Shown here one piece after another: positions 1 to 11,276 of a stretch of DNA of 64,000 nucleotides. The notes beneath the pieces are model-generated. The model saw nothing but the letters and a program-made list of their open reading frames with translations, was not told the DNA's origin and ran no database searches. Source of the DNA: Plantago major (lineage: Eukaryota; Streptophyta; Magnoliopsida; Lamiales; Plantaginaceae); NCBI GenBank assembly GCA_026545765.1, contig CM048843.1, forward strand, positions 16,707,200-16,771,199, given 5' to 3'. The position numbers and the translations under genes were made by a program. The first letter of the stretch is position 1. Every line of letters begins with the position of its first letter.

Positions 1-543
1 TGGTTTCAAAGGTATGGATTGTATGTCGATTTTCTTACTCCCTCTGAGTTTTCATCAGTTACTCTTAGAAATTAATTATGCTAATAAGGTATGGCGGTAG
101 GTTTTATTAAAAAACACTTATTTTCCTTGTGATTTTTGTTCAGTTTTGCTTGATAACATCCAGAATTCAGAAGGCCAAATGAATTGGTGAAGATCTAGTT
201 GGTAAATTCAGAAATCCGAAAGATTCAAATGGTAAGAGATTAGTTTTATGGCACTTTCAGTTAATTTCTTATGTTTAAATATAAAAACTGATGTTGCACG
301 AACCAATTTTCCATATATCGGAGGAAAACAATCGCCATCCAGTTTTTTGCTATCCTGTAACAAAATGTTTGGGAAAGAATAAATGAAAAAAAGGATATAT
401 AAGTCATCAACATATCTTCAAATTTTGATGATTTGTGAGGCGAAATGCACAGGCTTTGTTTTTGTCACGAGTGTATGTTAGAAGCCATGCTATCACCTTG
501 TATTTTGAGTAGCTTGCAACCTGTTTTTCTTCTTCCTTTTCAT
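1..543. other. gene-free stretch
   Basis: No coding exon, RNA gene or repeat is recognisable here. The short open frames have no domain or low-complexity logic. The last part leads into the tandem duplication that starts near 544. Confidence 0.5.
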
Positions 544-912
544 GAAGAGACTGATAGAGTCGAACGAGCTGGCCAGCGGTTTTCATTTCATTCTCGTGCA
601 TTCATCACGATAATCCAGTTTGCAATGAAAGTCGTTTGTCTCTATGAGTTTCTTTGCATGAAAAAAAAAGTAAAAAACACTTGCAGGTAATGGAAGTTGT
701 TTAACTTCTCTAGAGTTAATTTTCGTGAAGAGACTGATAGAGTCAAACGAGCTGGCCAGCGGTTTTCATTTCATACTCGCATTCATAATGAGAATCTAGT
801 GTGAAATGAAAGTCGTTTGTCATCTCGTTTGTCTCTATGAGATTCTTTGTATGAAAGGTTGGAAAAAACACTTGCATGAAATGTAAGTTGTTTAACTTCT
901 CTAGAGTTAATT
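544..912. repeat. two-copy tandem duplication, unit about 185 bp
   Basis: Unit 1 (544-726) and unit 2 (727-912) both start with gaagagactgatagagtc. They share the core gagctggccagcggttttca, the block atgaaagtcgtttgt and the closing ttctctagagttaatt. They differ by scattered substitutions and small indels. A weaker third relative may lie at about 1650-1800. No gene product is apparent, and the short open frames across it are not conserved between the units. Confidence 0.85.
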
Positions 913-1103
913 CCACTAGTACTGACTCTCGATTTCCCATTTTGAGGGATTTTTCTTCAAGAAAATCACACCATATGTATGTATCATATGTGCGTCTTTA
1001 ATATACCTAAAGAAATCAACTATCACATAAAATTTGATATAATTTAATTTAAATACTTAAAAAGGAAAAAAAAAATCTTCTAGAAATTAGTACACTCAAT
1101 AAC

Positions 1104-1289
1104 CCTAAGGGATCCTCTCAGCCTAACCCCCCTGCATCTTCTCCTAACATAGCTTAGATGATTGACCTGTGTCATTTCTTACCACACTCTCTTAAACCAT
1201 GGTTACGATGGTGTGGTAAATGCCGCATGTAAATCATCTAAGCTGTGTAGGCTGAGCTTTAGGAGGATTTGGGTGAGAGGATTCCAAGC
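1104..1289. mobile_element. 186-bp foldback MITE, Mutator-like (9-bp TSD)
   Basis: The 9-bp duplication ctcaataac occurs at 1095-1103 and 1290-1298. Between them the sequence folds back on itself almost end to end. The left arm holds ggatcctctca, agcttagatgatt and taccacac, and the right arm holds their reverse complements in reverse order, around a short loop near ccatgg. A 9-bp duplication is typical of Mutator-like elements. No coding capacity. The hairpin would give long double-stranded RNA if transcribed. Confidence 0.8.
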
Positions 1290-1298
1290 CTCAATAAC

Positions 1299-2270
1299 AT
1301 GGAATGAAGTAAAATTGATCACAAATTTTGATTTCCCTTGTGGCAACAAAAATTTGTAGTTTTCATCCATGTAAAATTGTCCGTGCTCCTTTTTTATTTA
1401 TCTCACAACAAAAACTGGGAAATAAAAATACATAAATGAAAAATGAATAATTCTTTATAGCTTTAGCCCCCACTCTGTTTCTTCCTTCCGCCATGATGAT
1501 TCGTCAAGTCAGGTTGGGAAAAGAATGCATGTAAGGAGCCTTTTAATTTATTTATTATTATTATTTTCAGCAACTTGCTTTTTTTTTTTTTTTTTAATGA
1601 ATATACTTGGGAGGAAAATTATTATATAGACTCGGTGGAATAATCTCCCGATCAGAGTATAAAGAGCTGAAGAGTGATTATCATTTCACACCAGTGTAAA
1701 ATTGAAGTCGCTCATGCATGTATCTATGATCAGTTTATTTGTGAAAAGAAAGAAAAAGAACCTTGCAAGTTGCTAAAAAGAAATAGGGCTTCTCATTGAC
1801 ATTCTTTGGAACATTAGATTTGTGTTGTGGTCAAGAAGAATCCTCGTCGCGGTAGGATGCGGATTATACAATCTCATTTCATTTATGTTTGGTTTCCTCC
1901 GATTTTTTTCATGGAATAGTTAATTAATAAATGGATAGCACGGACTTTTTTAAATGTAAATATATATGACAATTGGGGGTATTCATAATTTCGGCCAATT
2001 TTATTTCACTCACAGTTCTTCGGTAAGCATAATGCTTATTTTTCGTTTGATGAGATTTTGTATCATAATTTACCTTGCGGCTCCACTTCCCAATTCATGC
2101 ATGTCGTGTAAGAATCCCGATTTCCCATTTTCTAGGGATGTATTTCAATACAATAATCACCATATATGTGAATTTCATATGCTGACATGCACATCTTCTA
2201 CCCTAACATTCTGCTCACCTGGTATTTTTTTTTTTTTTTTTTTGAATATTTTTCTATAAAAAGAGTAAGT
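1299..2270. other. gene-free stretch with poly-T runs
   Basis: No gene is recognised. It contains T-runs near 1577-1596 and 2223-2243, which may be poly(A) tails of minus-strand retroposons, but no target duplication was found for either. A diverged relative of the 544-912 repeat lies near 1650-1800. Confidence 0.45.
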
Positions 2271-2470
2271 CTCTGGAGATACGGTGTTATAAAAAAACTA
2301 AAAAAGACCGACAAACATTACAGTTATAGCCGAAAACATTACACATTTTATTAAGAACATCGGTGATATACATTACATAAAAAATGATATAAAATGTTAA
2401 CTCATAAAACATTACTGATATAGTTTAAAACATTACACATATACTTAAGAACATCATCAATCCGTCTCTC
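2271..2470 (+). repeat. dispersed MITE-like repeat, copy 1 of 3
   Basis: About 200 bp with blocks gacaaacattacag, aagaacatcggtgatata and aaaatgatataaaatgtt, ending in aatccgtctctc. The same blocks recur in the same order at 60150-60341 and reversed at 59477-59666. Ends of the type gagagacgg / ccgtctctc suggest short terminal inverted repeats. Non-coding. Confidence 0.7.
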
Positions 2471-4750
2471 TAGTCTCTCACTAATATCCTGTCCTTTTAA
2501 AGACTTTGTGTAAAAAATTATTACTATGAATATTAATGTCTATATATGTGGTTTCCGGTGTACTTATTATAACACGATGATTATCCGCCAACGAAGATGA
2601 TGTTGGTGATGATGATTATGAAGAATCACGCGGACTCTGCCCGTACGCCAAGAATATGACTAATTGAGGTGTGTATTAACCTTGATGATTAGTTCGATTC
2701 ATCAATGCTTGAATGAAGATTGATGATTTGTTGATGGGTGAATTATGAAGTACGAATGAATGAAGATGTACGATTACAATATAAATTAATGTATGGGGTT
2801 TTGGGGGCTAATGCCGCAATTGTTAAAAATAGTAGGTTCCTTTTTTAAATTTTTACAGATTATGCGACTTTTTGTAATATATATGTCAAATAATTGTTCT
2901 GCATTTACTAAAATATTTTTTGTGTTTAACATTATCTATAAATTTATTTATAATTGACATCTATATATCATCTACAAATCACACACCGAGTCAAGAATAC
3001 ATCTAATAATATGCTATTGTAACACCACGTCCACTAATTAATCGAATACTTACAATTTAAACCGGGTACATTTTCTTAAAAGTACTTTGAACTTTGATAT
3101 TTAGGGGGTGTTCTAAATTGTTGGTTACACATTTCACATATTTTAACTTTTACTAATGGGAATGCTAATTTCTCACGTACGAATCTAAACCCTTGAGATA
3201 GTTTAATACCGCAATCAACTCTAGGATAACAGTGGAGGACTCTTTTACCCTTTCACACCCTCAATTGAACACAATAGTGAACCACATCAACGTTGTGAAT
3301 ACTGGGGGCATAATGATAATTTCAAATGGAAAAATGCAACAAGAATAAATGACTTGCTTAGCTTCATTGGCAACGATGAATTCCTGGTTTATTAAGCATC
3401 CACATTTTCCTCGCCCCTGTCCCACTTGTACAACACACAAATTGACGCGCAAGGCATATTACTAGGTACATGTCCTTAAACTATCACTAGTTACACCAAC
3501 CACCCTCGAATTCCTTTTAACTTCGTAAGTACCCCAGATATTTCCCCACATGAATAAGATGTACCCTAAACAGGCTGAACTTGACATAAGACGAAAAGTA
3601 AGTATATTTGTACACGCTCTCTGGCCTATTTAAGTTAAGTAGCCTTCTGGAACATAACATGTAGATACATATCTTAGCACTCTTGCAATTTTCACATAGA
3701 ATTTTCCTTTAATGAAGGGTTGAAATAGAATATGTCGTACTTCATCTTAATTGACGTTAGTCTAATATCGAAACAGATAATTGTGTTTATGTATACATGG
3801 CAAATTGTAAATTGAAAACTAGTAGTACAATACATTTTCAATACTGCCATCAAATCTCTTAATTTGAGAAGTGTGAAAAAAATTATTAAAGATCTGGACA
3901 ATTACGGTATGTAGTTTTCGTGTAACTTAAAACCCATATATTTAGTCAAGATATATCAAAATGAAGAATACACGGAAAGTATGAGGTAATTGTATTGTAC
4001 ATCCTTTCCTGGCCAAATAGCAATATACTCCCTCTGTCCTGAACTCAACTTCTCACTTTTCATTTTAGTTCGTCCCAAATTAAATCCCCTTCCTAATTTG
4101 AAAAATTATACTCCACTATCATTATTATAACATTATCTCTACTACTTTATCAACTATCTCTCATACTTTATTCATTTTTTTTGGTTTTGTCTACCGTCAT
4201 GCATGCTATAGTGCCTCATGATGCTTTAAATGTTGTCACTCGATCAGATATGCAGATATGTCAGATAACACACTCAAGATCGTGACGCATCACATCACGC
4301 GTAGAGGAAAACCCTTTTTTTCCTACTTTATTCTCATCTTTCATATTTTATTTACTATTTTTTTCCTACTTTATCCTCACCTCTCCTACTTTATTTATTC
4401 TTCTTGGAAAACCTGTGCCCAGACCAACGAGAATTTGATTTCGGAATGGAGAGAGTACAATACTCAGACTAGCTCAACTTTGTAAGGTACTAAAGTCTTT
4501 TAAGGTTCCTGATATTGCAATTGTACGAAGTGGAGGGTTGTTTGCAAACAAATACTGTAATCCACAGGGGTGCTTGTGCAATTTATCATAAATCACAAAC
4601 TTACCTACATCTACATACAGTCGATACATGTGGAGATGTAAATAGAGACAGAAAAAATCTGGATTAAAACATTTAAATAATAAGAAAGATTATTATTATT
4701 ATTATTATTATTTAAAAAGGAAGAAACCTCTTTGAAGAAGAAAACTGAAA
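2471..4750. other. gene-free AT-rich stretch
   Basis: No coding exon is recognised. Near 4027 the sequence has a Stowaway-like end (actccctctgtcc), and 4310-4420 is CT/AT-rich sequence related to the MITE interior at 34.6 kb, so a degraded MITE probably lies at about 4027-4430. An (att)n microsatellite precedes the next gene near 4688-4712. Confidence 0.45.
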
Positions 4751-5059
4751 ATGGAATCGAGCCTGACAAAGCCAGAAATCGACGCAGTTATGCAGCTGAT
4801 TCAACTGAGTGGCTCTTCTTCTTCTTCTTCTTCAACCGCTGATTTGCAGGTTTTCTTGGTCAATCTTTATGGTGAAAAACTGCTACAAGAAAGCATAGGC
4901 GAAACATCAGCAGCATCATCATCGGCTTCTTTGATTGATGAAGAAATCTTGCCCAGAAGAAAACCGCGTTTTGGATCGCTTGCTGATATCCACAAAAAGT
5001 CTCAAGCTTTGATCCAGAAAAACAAAATCAAGAAGAAACCAACCAAACAAGTGAAGTGA
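4751..5059 (+). CDS. small hypothetical protein, 102 aa, Ser-rich then basic
   Basis: I do not recognise a named family. The intronless frame runs from ATG to TGA. The N-terminus is charged/hydrophobic (MESSLTKPEIDAV), followed by a serine run at about residues 22-28, a second Ser/Ala-rich patch, a conserved block IDEEILPRRKPRFGSLADI at about 63-81, and a lysine-rich tail, so a short soluble or nuclear protein is plausible. It is supported as a gene by a diverged inverted paralog at 22264-22576 in which the conserved block is kept and the homology extends into both flanks (leader gaagaagaaaac; 3' aatccatgtaagtgc). No signal peptide or membrane segment is seen. Function unknown. Confidence 0.65.
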   Translation: MESSLTKPEIDAVMQLIQLSGSSSSSSSTADLQVFLVNLYGEKLLQESIGETSAASSSASLIDEEILPRRKPRFGSLADIHKKSQALIQKNKIKKKPTKQVK

Positions 5060-6764
5060 TGATCAAAAGACTGAGTTTTGCTGGAAAAAAAGTTTTAATC
5101 CATGTAAGTGCTTGTACATATATATTAGTTTCAATTTTACGTTGATTAGATTATCTCAAGTGGTTTTATGTGTATTAGTTCACAAACTCTCCAAACTTAT
5201 GACAATCACGTTGTTAATAAATGGTTATTTTATTTTGTGATATGAGAAAACATTAATATGAAATATATAGACGTTTTAATTAATAAAATTGATGATTTTT
5301 TTGACAATCTATTTGGACATATTTGATATTTTTGTTATGTTATGTAAATTGCGAGGAAAATGGAAAAGAGAAAAACAACACAGTCTAGTCATTTGCAATA
5401 AAGTTTATCATATTTGGTACTCAGTAATCACTAGGCAGTATGTGTGAAAATTGTTTTTTTTGTTTCCCTTTGGGATAACCACTTTTATAATTCAATTGTT
5501 CATCTCAAAAGTCCAATAATAATATTCCGGCTCGGCTAAAAACTTCTAGGAATGCCATAAATTTAAAATATGAATCATGAAAAATATATGCAACCATCAT
5601 TGTTTTGTTAAAATTGATTTTCCTAATAAGATGAATGTTTCACTTTTATAATAATTTATACATTGAAATTTTCAGTATCACATGATGTACTTCTAAAGAC
5701 GATTAACTTTGAATCAAATGTGTTGACTAGCCAATATAAATTGTACCTGAGGAACAAGGATATGCCCGAAACGTTACCAAAAAATCACGTTTTAAATTTG
5801 AAAAAAAAAAAAACTCAAACTCCGAAATGTTCCCTTACATATAATTTTACCCCATCGAACTTCAAATCCTACATCTGCCCCTGATGATGGTTTCACAATT
5901 CATGCTCAATGCACGAGTTGGACAGCGTGAGTGAGAAAGTACATGTTAGTTTGTGGACTAAGACTTTATTATATTTATTTGAAAACTCATTAATTTCAGT
6001 TCATCTCATTTGTTCTTGTTCAGTTTTGATTAGTTGTTTTTTATACTATAAATAAATTCAATTCAGTTTTGTTCAGACGAAAAGAACAGAGCATAGCACA
6101 TTACCTAGAGATCATCTAAAAGTAATCGTACTGGCCCAAAATATTGGTGTAATACATGAACTAATTTATTGATCTGATTTCCTTGACATGGTATAGATAC
6201 TGATGATCAACTTATTTTATTCAAAGTTTTAAAGCACTGTAATCAGTTCAGCGGCAGTATTCGTTTTCCAATTCGTTATTATTAACGCAGATAAACTAGC
6301 TAGTATAACTATTTGTTGTACATGCATGAAATCTTGAAATGCTCGAACTTATTGCGGAGTTATTATAAATTTCTTTTTCATTTTTATTTGGCTAAAATAT
6401 ACTAAGCTTTTGTGTTGTGAAAACAAATAAAGAAGATGCGCAAGTTTAGTACCTGTGGTTCCGTTTTTACCAGATTAGGAAACTCGATAAGCACAACACG
6501 TTAAGTGATTTTTATTGGATATAAACATATGATCAATGCTAAAAAACAAAACAAAACAAAACAAAGATGATACTATAATCTTTAGTGACAATTTGATCGA
6601 TCATCGGATAGGAGTAAGAGATGTTTCTCATCGCTCCATTTTAAACCAACAAATTTCTAAACAAAGCTTCAATTATACAGCTAGATGAGATCAGATCACT
6701 TTAACAGATGAACCATGTACGCATATTATCGATCCATCATATGAACATATCATAAATAGTGATC
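5060..6764. other. gene-free stretch; 3' flank of the small gene
   Basis: The first about 380 bp align with the 3' flank of the paralog at 22.1-22.26 kb, so they belong to the duplicated unit. About 5950-6090 has ttcagttcatctcat and gttcagacgaaaagaacaga, relatives of a small inverted-repeat element also seen nested at 23.26-23.41 kb. A short (aaaac)n run lies near 6540. Nothing else is recognised. Confidence 0.45.
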
Positions 6765-7522
6765 TGGGAAAATCCGAGAAAGGTATCCTAGGTGACATTT
6801 TCACTTTTGGTACATTTATGTGTGACACCGATTTAGTACATACCTATAAAATACATCGTTGTTCAATTTAGGTTCCCTATAACACGTGGTTGTTTAATTA
6901 CGCGACATGTGTCACTTTGCAAAAATACATAAATACGTTAGATTAAAAACGTAAATACTGTAGATTTTTGTTAATTTGATCCTGTTTTATGGGGAAAAAT
7001 CAAAATTACCCATGCATGGAATTTAAATTGTTTAAAAAAACAAAATGAAAATGAAAAAAAAAAAAAAAAACCATAAGCTCTATGGCGGAAGATTTTCCGC
7101 CTGGAACGGGCTTCCATTCAGATCTAGAAGCTCCGGTTTCCATGGCGAATCTCCATGGTAGATGGTGGAGCTTCTGCCATGGATGCTCCATGTAGAAATT
7201 GCTATTTTTTTATAATTTTCTTTTGGATTTGAGTAAAATGGTGGTTTTTTAAAATCATTTTGACAGAATGTGGTTAATTCATAATTATTCAAAATAATGT
7301 GGTCCAATTGAAATTGACTGAAATTATTATATTTGCAATTTTACCCATTAAAATTTTAAATTTGTAAGGTGACACACGTGTTTCTTATTATGTTGTCATG
7401 TGTCAAAGGGGTACCGTCTTGTGGAAATAATGCATTTAAAGGCACTGAAATCGGACAGTTACAAACAAATGTACCAAATGCGGTAATGTCACAACTTAGG
7501 TACTTTTTATAGATTTTTCCCA
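6765..7522. mobile_element. long-TIR non-autonomous element with palindromic core
   Basis: The left end (tgggaaaatcc, then ttttggtacattt and ccgatttag near 6765-6835) matches the reverse complement of the right end (7522 back to about 7440: tgggaaaaatct, atttggtacattt, ccgatttcag). The TIRs are therefore about 70-80 bp and imperfect. The core 7080-7190 is a set of short palindromes around ccatgg and ggagctt. No target duplication was found. Its design resembles the element at 29683-30641, which has a 10-bp TSD, so a Mutator-like origin is inferred. Confidence 0.6.
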
Positions 7523-8506
7523 TATATACATTATACATATATGGATTGGAGTGTAAATTTGGTTTGTACAAAGAATTCAGTTCATGTGCATAAATTAACA
7601 GATTGATAATCCAAACTGAATTTCTACGTCTCAAGCCTAACCCATAAACCACATGTTCAATTACAAGTCCTCTTAGTAATATGGACTACAAGGTGAAAAT
7701 AGAGCATAGTCCTCACAAGAAGCTCTGAAATAGTCCAAGACATGTGACAATGTCCAAAACCGTATGGGACCCTCCTAGGCCACACATGAGAAACAATTGG
7801 TACATGTATCTGACCTAGAGCCCAACAACGCTAAGGGTATAGAGAGAAATTCTCATGCAGACAGTTTGAGGGATCTAAACTGTCCGCGTAACTGGGTAGT
7901 GGTTACGTGATAAACTCAACCTAACGTAGTGGGAGTCAATATAAGGAGACATAGGTGAAAACCTCATGGGGCATCGCATTCATCATCTTCTCACTCTACA
8001 GCTTCATACGCAATTGAATCATCCTCCATACCTCTTGGAGACCGAAATACTCATGTAGACCTTCCGAGCACCTCCTTAGCTTACTGCTGATTCTTGAATA
8101 GAGGCTTGAGAAGCATCTTGAGAGCTTTACGCGAAATCCATACATCCTAGTTTGAAGGTCTTTCAACGTGATCATATATGGTCATTCTCTAGGTGCCTAT
8201 AGCTACGAAAGTTCCTCGAACAAAAGGATAAGTCCATCTAATTCTCATTGTTATTTTCCTCATGCTCCATCTTTAAGACTCATTGGCTTGAGCGTCGTAG
8301 CCCATTTCGTCGGCCCCACATCAATGTGCTTATCGTTATCTTTCAGGTCGTTGGTGTCCCAAAATTCGTACTAATTCTTAATTGTAGGTTATGAACATCT
8401 ATAGTCCTTCTCATTTTGTTTTTATCCTCCAGCCATTTGTTCCTGTAACCATTTTTTTTCATCTTCTAGTGTTCCATCCATTTTATTCTCCAATAAAACT
8501 ATTACG
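7523..8506 (+). other. possible degraded Copia LTR and leader
   Basis: No gene is present. It precedes a Copia gag remnant and has a TATA-like caatataagg near 7937, about 570 bp upstream of the gag frame. It may be the LTR plus leader of that element, but no matching second LTR or primer-binding site was found. Confidence 0.3.
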
Positions 8507-8992
8507 ATGTCGTCCGAATCCGATCTCAAAACTCCTTCACAGACGTATGACTCCTCTAAATCTGCATCGACTAATTTGCCAACAATCATCCCATTGACTG
8601 CCAATATCAATTTCCGGTCAAACTCGACTCGACCAATTTCCCCTTTTGGTGTGCGCACATGTCTGCAATTTTTAATGGCCACAATCTCATGGCCTATGTT
8701 ATTAACATGATTTTTGTTCCCCAATTCGACCCAAAAACAAACACTACGCCTCCGGAATATGTTTTATGGTTTCAACAAAGAACAACTTATATTGGATTGC
8801 ATTCTTTCCTTTGTCCCCTACAATCATACCAATAGTGGCTTTCTCTACTTGTTCCCGTTTTGTGTTATGCAACTAAAAGACGACCTTTCTCATGCCTCAA
8901 TCGACACCAAAGTTGTCACAAAGTATCTTCACTATCTCTGTTCAAAGGCTGATGAACTCGTGATTATAGATCGCCCTCTCAGTGATGTTTGA
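8507..8992 (+). pseudogene. Copia gag remnant (UBN2-type), two frames
   Basis: Two short frames (8507-8710 and 8714-8992), split by a stop and a frame change, together resemble the N-terminal half of a Copia gag of the UBN2 type. A serine/proline-rich start is followed by a segment with KEQLILDCIL and then by QLKDDL, KADELVIIDRPLSD, where family members have an LKxxL...ADELxxIDxPVSD pattern. Sequence between the two blocks is missing, as are the zinc knuckle and all of pol. It is a dead fragment and not expected to make a protein. Confidence 0.6.
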
Positions 8993-9095
8993 CTCTGTAG
9001 ATGTGATGTTTGTGGTAAATTACATGGTGTTCATTGAAAAGAAGATGTTCGGGGATGGTCAATCATACTAATGTACAACTGTAAACTCATGAGGA

Positions 9096-9812
9096 CAATA
9101 TTACAACATTATAATCGTGTTGAAAGATGTTTTACATATGATTAAGCAAAACTATTTTATCATAACTAGTGTAATGTTATAATCACCAGGGGCGACTCAA
9201 GTTTTTAGGGGCTCTGTGCAAATTCTAATATTGTCTCTTAAAATGCAAGAAGTTACATCTTAAAATAAAAAATAATATTTAAAAACAAAGTGATGAAATC
9301 GTTTTTAAATATTTGTGTCTCAAGTGAAAAACTAATATTTCGCCTTAAATCAATATGAATAATTTAAGTATATTGATAATCGTTTTCAAGTAAAAAAAAA
9401 AACTAATGTTTCGTCTATGAGTGGTCTAAGTGTATTGATAATGTGTGAAATTAAATGTGTAGCGACTTTGAAAAATTTGTTTCATTATAATAGAAGGATC
9501 GTTTTTTTCAACCTTTATAAATCATCACATATAGAAACTCAAGAAATTCTATAGCAAGTTAGAAACAAACTAAAATATAAAAAATTAAAGGGTGAATAAT
9601 ATATTTTGAATTAAATTTACAAACTTTTTTAAAAGGCCATTATTTACATACATACAATGGGCCCTAAACATTTTGGGCTCTGTGCAGAGGTCCTCCTCGC
9701 AAATGCCCAGATCTGGCCCTAATAATCACAAATATGACAACATTATAATCATGTTGAAAGATGTATAACATATGATAAAGCAAAACTATTTTATCAGAAC
9801 TAATGTGATCAC
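9096..9812. repeat. about 83-bp direct repeat split by a hAT element
   Basis: The left copy (about 9096-9186) and right copy (about 9722-9812) share acaacattataatc, gttgaaagatgt and gcaaaactattttatca. The hAT element at 9187-9721 sits between them and has duplicated 8 bp of this sequence. A tandem pair therefore probably existed before the insertion. Confidence 0.7.
9187..9721. mobile_element. 535-bp hAT-type MITE with 8-bp TSD
   Basis: The sequence ataatcac occurs at 9179-9186 and exactly again at 9722-9729. The element between starts caggggcgac and ends tctggcccta, giving short imperfect inverted ends (caggggc against tagggcc). The motif ggggctctgtgca near the left end is matched by gggctctgtgcag near the right end. 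An 8-bp duplication and CAGGG-type ends are hallmarks of hAT elements. It has no transposase and is non-autonomous. Confidence 0.85.
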
Positions 9813-10633
9813 AAAAATACCAAACAGGCAGATGCTTATATTATAAAATATGATGTTATAATTAATACATATGATATTTGAGTATTAATACATTATTTTT
9901 ATCAAGTCAAAAAATACGATGTTTAAGTCAAAATTGCATGATGTTTAGTTTAATATATATGATGTTTTAGTCAAAATATATTCTATGATGTTATGATTAT
10001 AAATATTGGATCCACATTTGACGGAAATTAATTATTCGAAATATATGATGTTATAATTAATATATATGATGTTTTTAATAAAAATATGATGTTATGATTA
10101 TAACTATTGAATTCGGATTTGGAGAAATTAAATGTTGAATCCAAATTATATTATAATTTGGATTTGGATCTGCGAATTTTAACTATGATTCAATAGTTGT
10201 CTAATATGGATTGGTCTCTCACTAACTATAGGAAAGACCGTCTCTCCCAAAAATTTGTAGTGAAATTGTCATATATAAATAATACTAGTTTATATCAAGA
10301 ATACCAATACGGAGTATGTATTATTTAAAAAACTAAATGGGTATTCATATTTTCATATCGACTTCGTACAAACTTGAACACATGTTTAAGATAATAGCCA
10401 TGTTACATTAAATTTATATATTCCATCATTTTTTGTTCGAATTTTTTTTCTTCTAGAAACCAAGAGCAATACATTCTATTCCAAAAAACTCGTGTACGGG
10501 CCAACGGAAAGTTCAACTCGGAATGAAGGGAATATGATTTTTGGCACTATTCCAGATCTAGATACTGTATTTCAAAATTTACCCCAACACTCTACTGCAA
10601 AACAGTCGAATCTCAAGCTCCATACATAATATG
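9813..10633. other. gene-free stretch with degenerate atgatgtt repeats
   Basis: About 9840-10110 contains many imperfect copies of atatgatgttataatta or atgatgttttagtca. A block accgtctctcc near 10238 resembles the ends of the dispersed repeat at 2271. No coding exon is seen. Confidence 0.5.
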
Positions 10634-10638
10634 ATAAT

Positions 10639-11177
10639 TGTTAGAGAATTGGTCTGCACAATGAATGAAGAACTCGAAGAAAAGCAGAACAAAGAAGAAG
10701 AACTAACAGAAGAGAAGAAGGACGAACTATACAACATACAGTTCGGCGACTTCATCACGTCAATCCGCGCTAAATCTCTGGAACACAACGACTTACCACA
10801 CCGGAATAGAGCCCTTAAGCGGGAAGGTTTGAAAAGCATGGAGCACATGAGCCACGCACAGGAGATCACAAATTGTACCAACCATATTACAATTTGGGTT
10901 CATCCTAATCCATCCAATTCAGCTCAATTTTGGAAAGATCCATTTGTTACCTTGACGAATTACCTTGGGGGTTTTACAGACCTCATGTTTACGCCTTATA
11001 TGGCACTTGTAATTTTTATTTTTATCTAGGTTTTAGGTGTAATTTTAGTCCTATAAATAAAGGCCTCTATGAGCCTTCTTGTACACACTATTCACACATT
11101 CAAGTATTCAATACACTTAGCTTTCAAAGCTCATATTTACTCTTTCAATCTTTTCATTCTCTGCAAGAATATTAGCA
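10639..11177 (+). repeat. 5' LTR of the first Copia element
   Basis: 539 bp, starting TG and ending CA as Copia LTRs do. It is nearly identical to 14940-15477. An open frame through it is Glu/Lys-rich but shifts frame in the other LTR, so it is not a protein gene. Confidence 0.95.
11052..11060 (+). promoter_or_regulatory. TATA box in the Copia 5' LTR
   Basis: The tataaataa motif sits about 125 bp before the LTR end and is conserved in the 3' LTR near 15353. Its position fits the U3/R boundary of a Copia promoter. Confidence 0.65.
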
Positions 11178-11190
11178 TGGCATCAGAGCC
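11178..11190 (+). other. primer-binding site, initiator tRNA-Met type
   Basis: The sequence tggcatcagagcc starts directly after the 5' LTR. It matches the usual plant Copia site tggtatcagagcc with one mismatch, that is, the 3' end of initiator methionine tRNA. Confidence 0.85.
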
Positions 11191-11276
11191 TAGGCTTGCC
11201 TAGGACTCATTGTTTCGCCTTGTTTCTGCTATTAGCTTGCATCTTCTTTTTATTATCTTCACAAACACTTGCCTAT

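Noticed and set aside
1104-1289. Known microRNA gene (families with ttagatgat-like sequences were considered)
   Set aside because: No arm matches a conserved plant microRNA I know, and the 9-bp target duplication identifies a MITE.
4258-4485. 75-codon hydrophobic frame
   Set aside because: CT/AT-rich MITE-like sequence; it gives Phe/Leu runs by composition only.
8422-8724. 100-codon minus-strand frame
   Set aside because: It is antisense to the Copia gag remnant, which has the family-like residues on the plus strand.
10631-11029. 132-codon Glu/Lys-rich frame in the Copia 5' LTR
   Set aside because: It starts outside the element, lies in the LTR, and the frame is broken in the 3' LTR copy.
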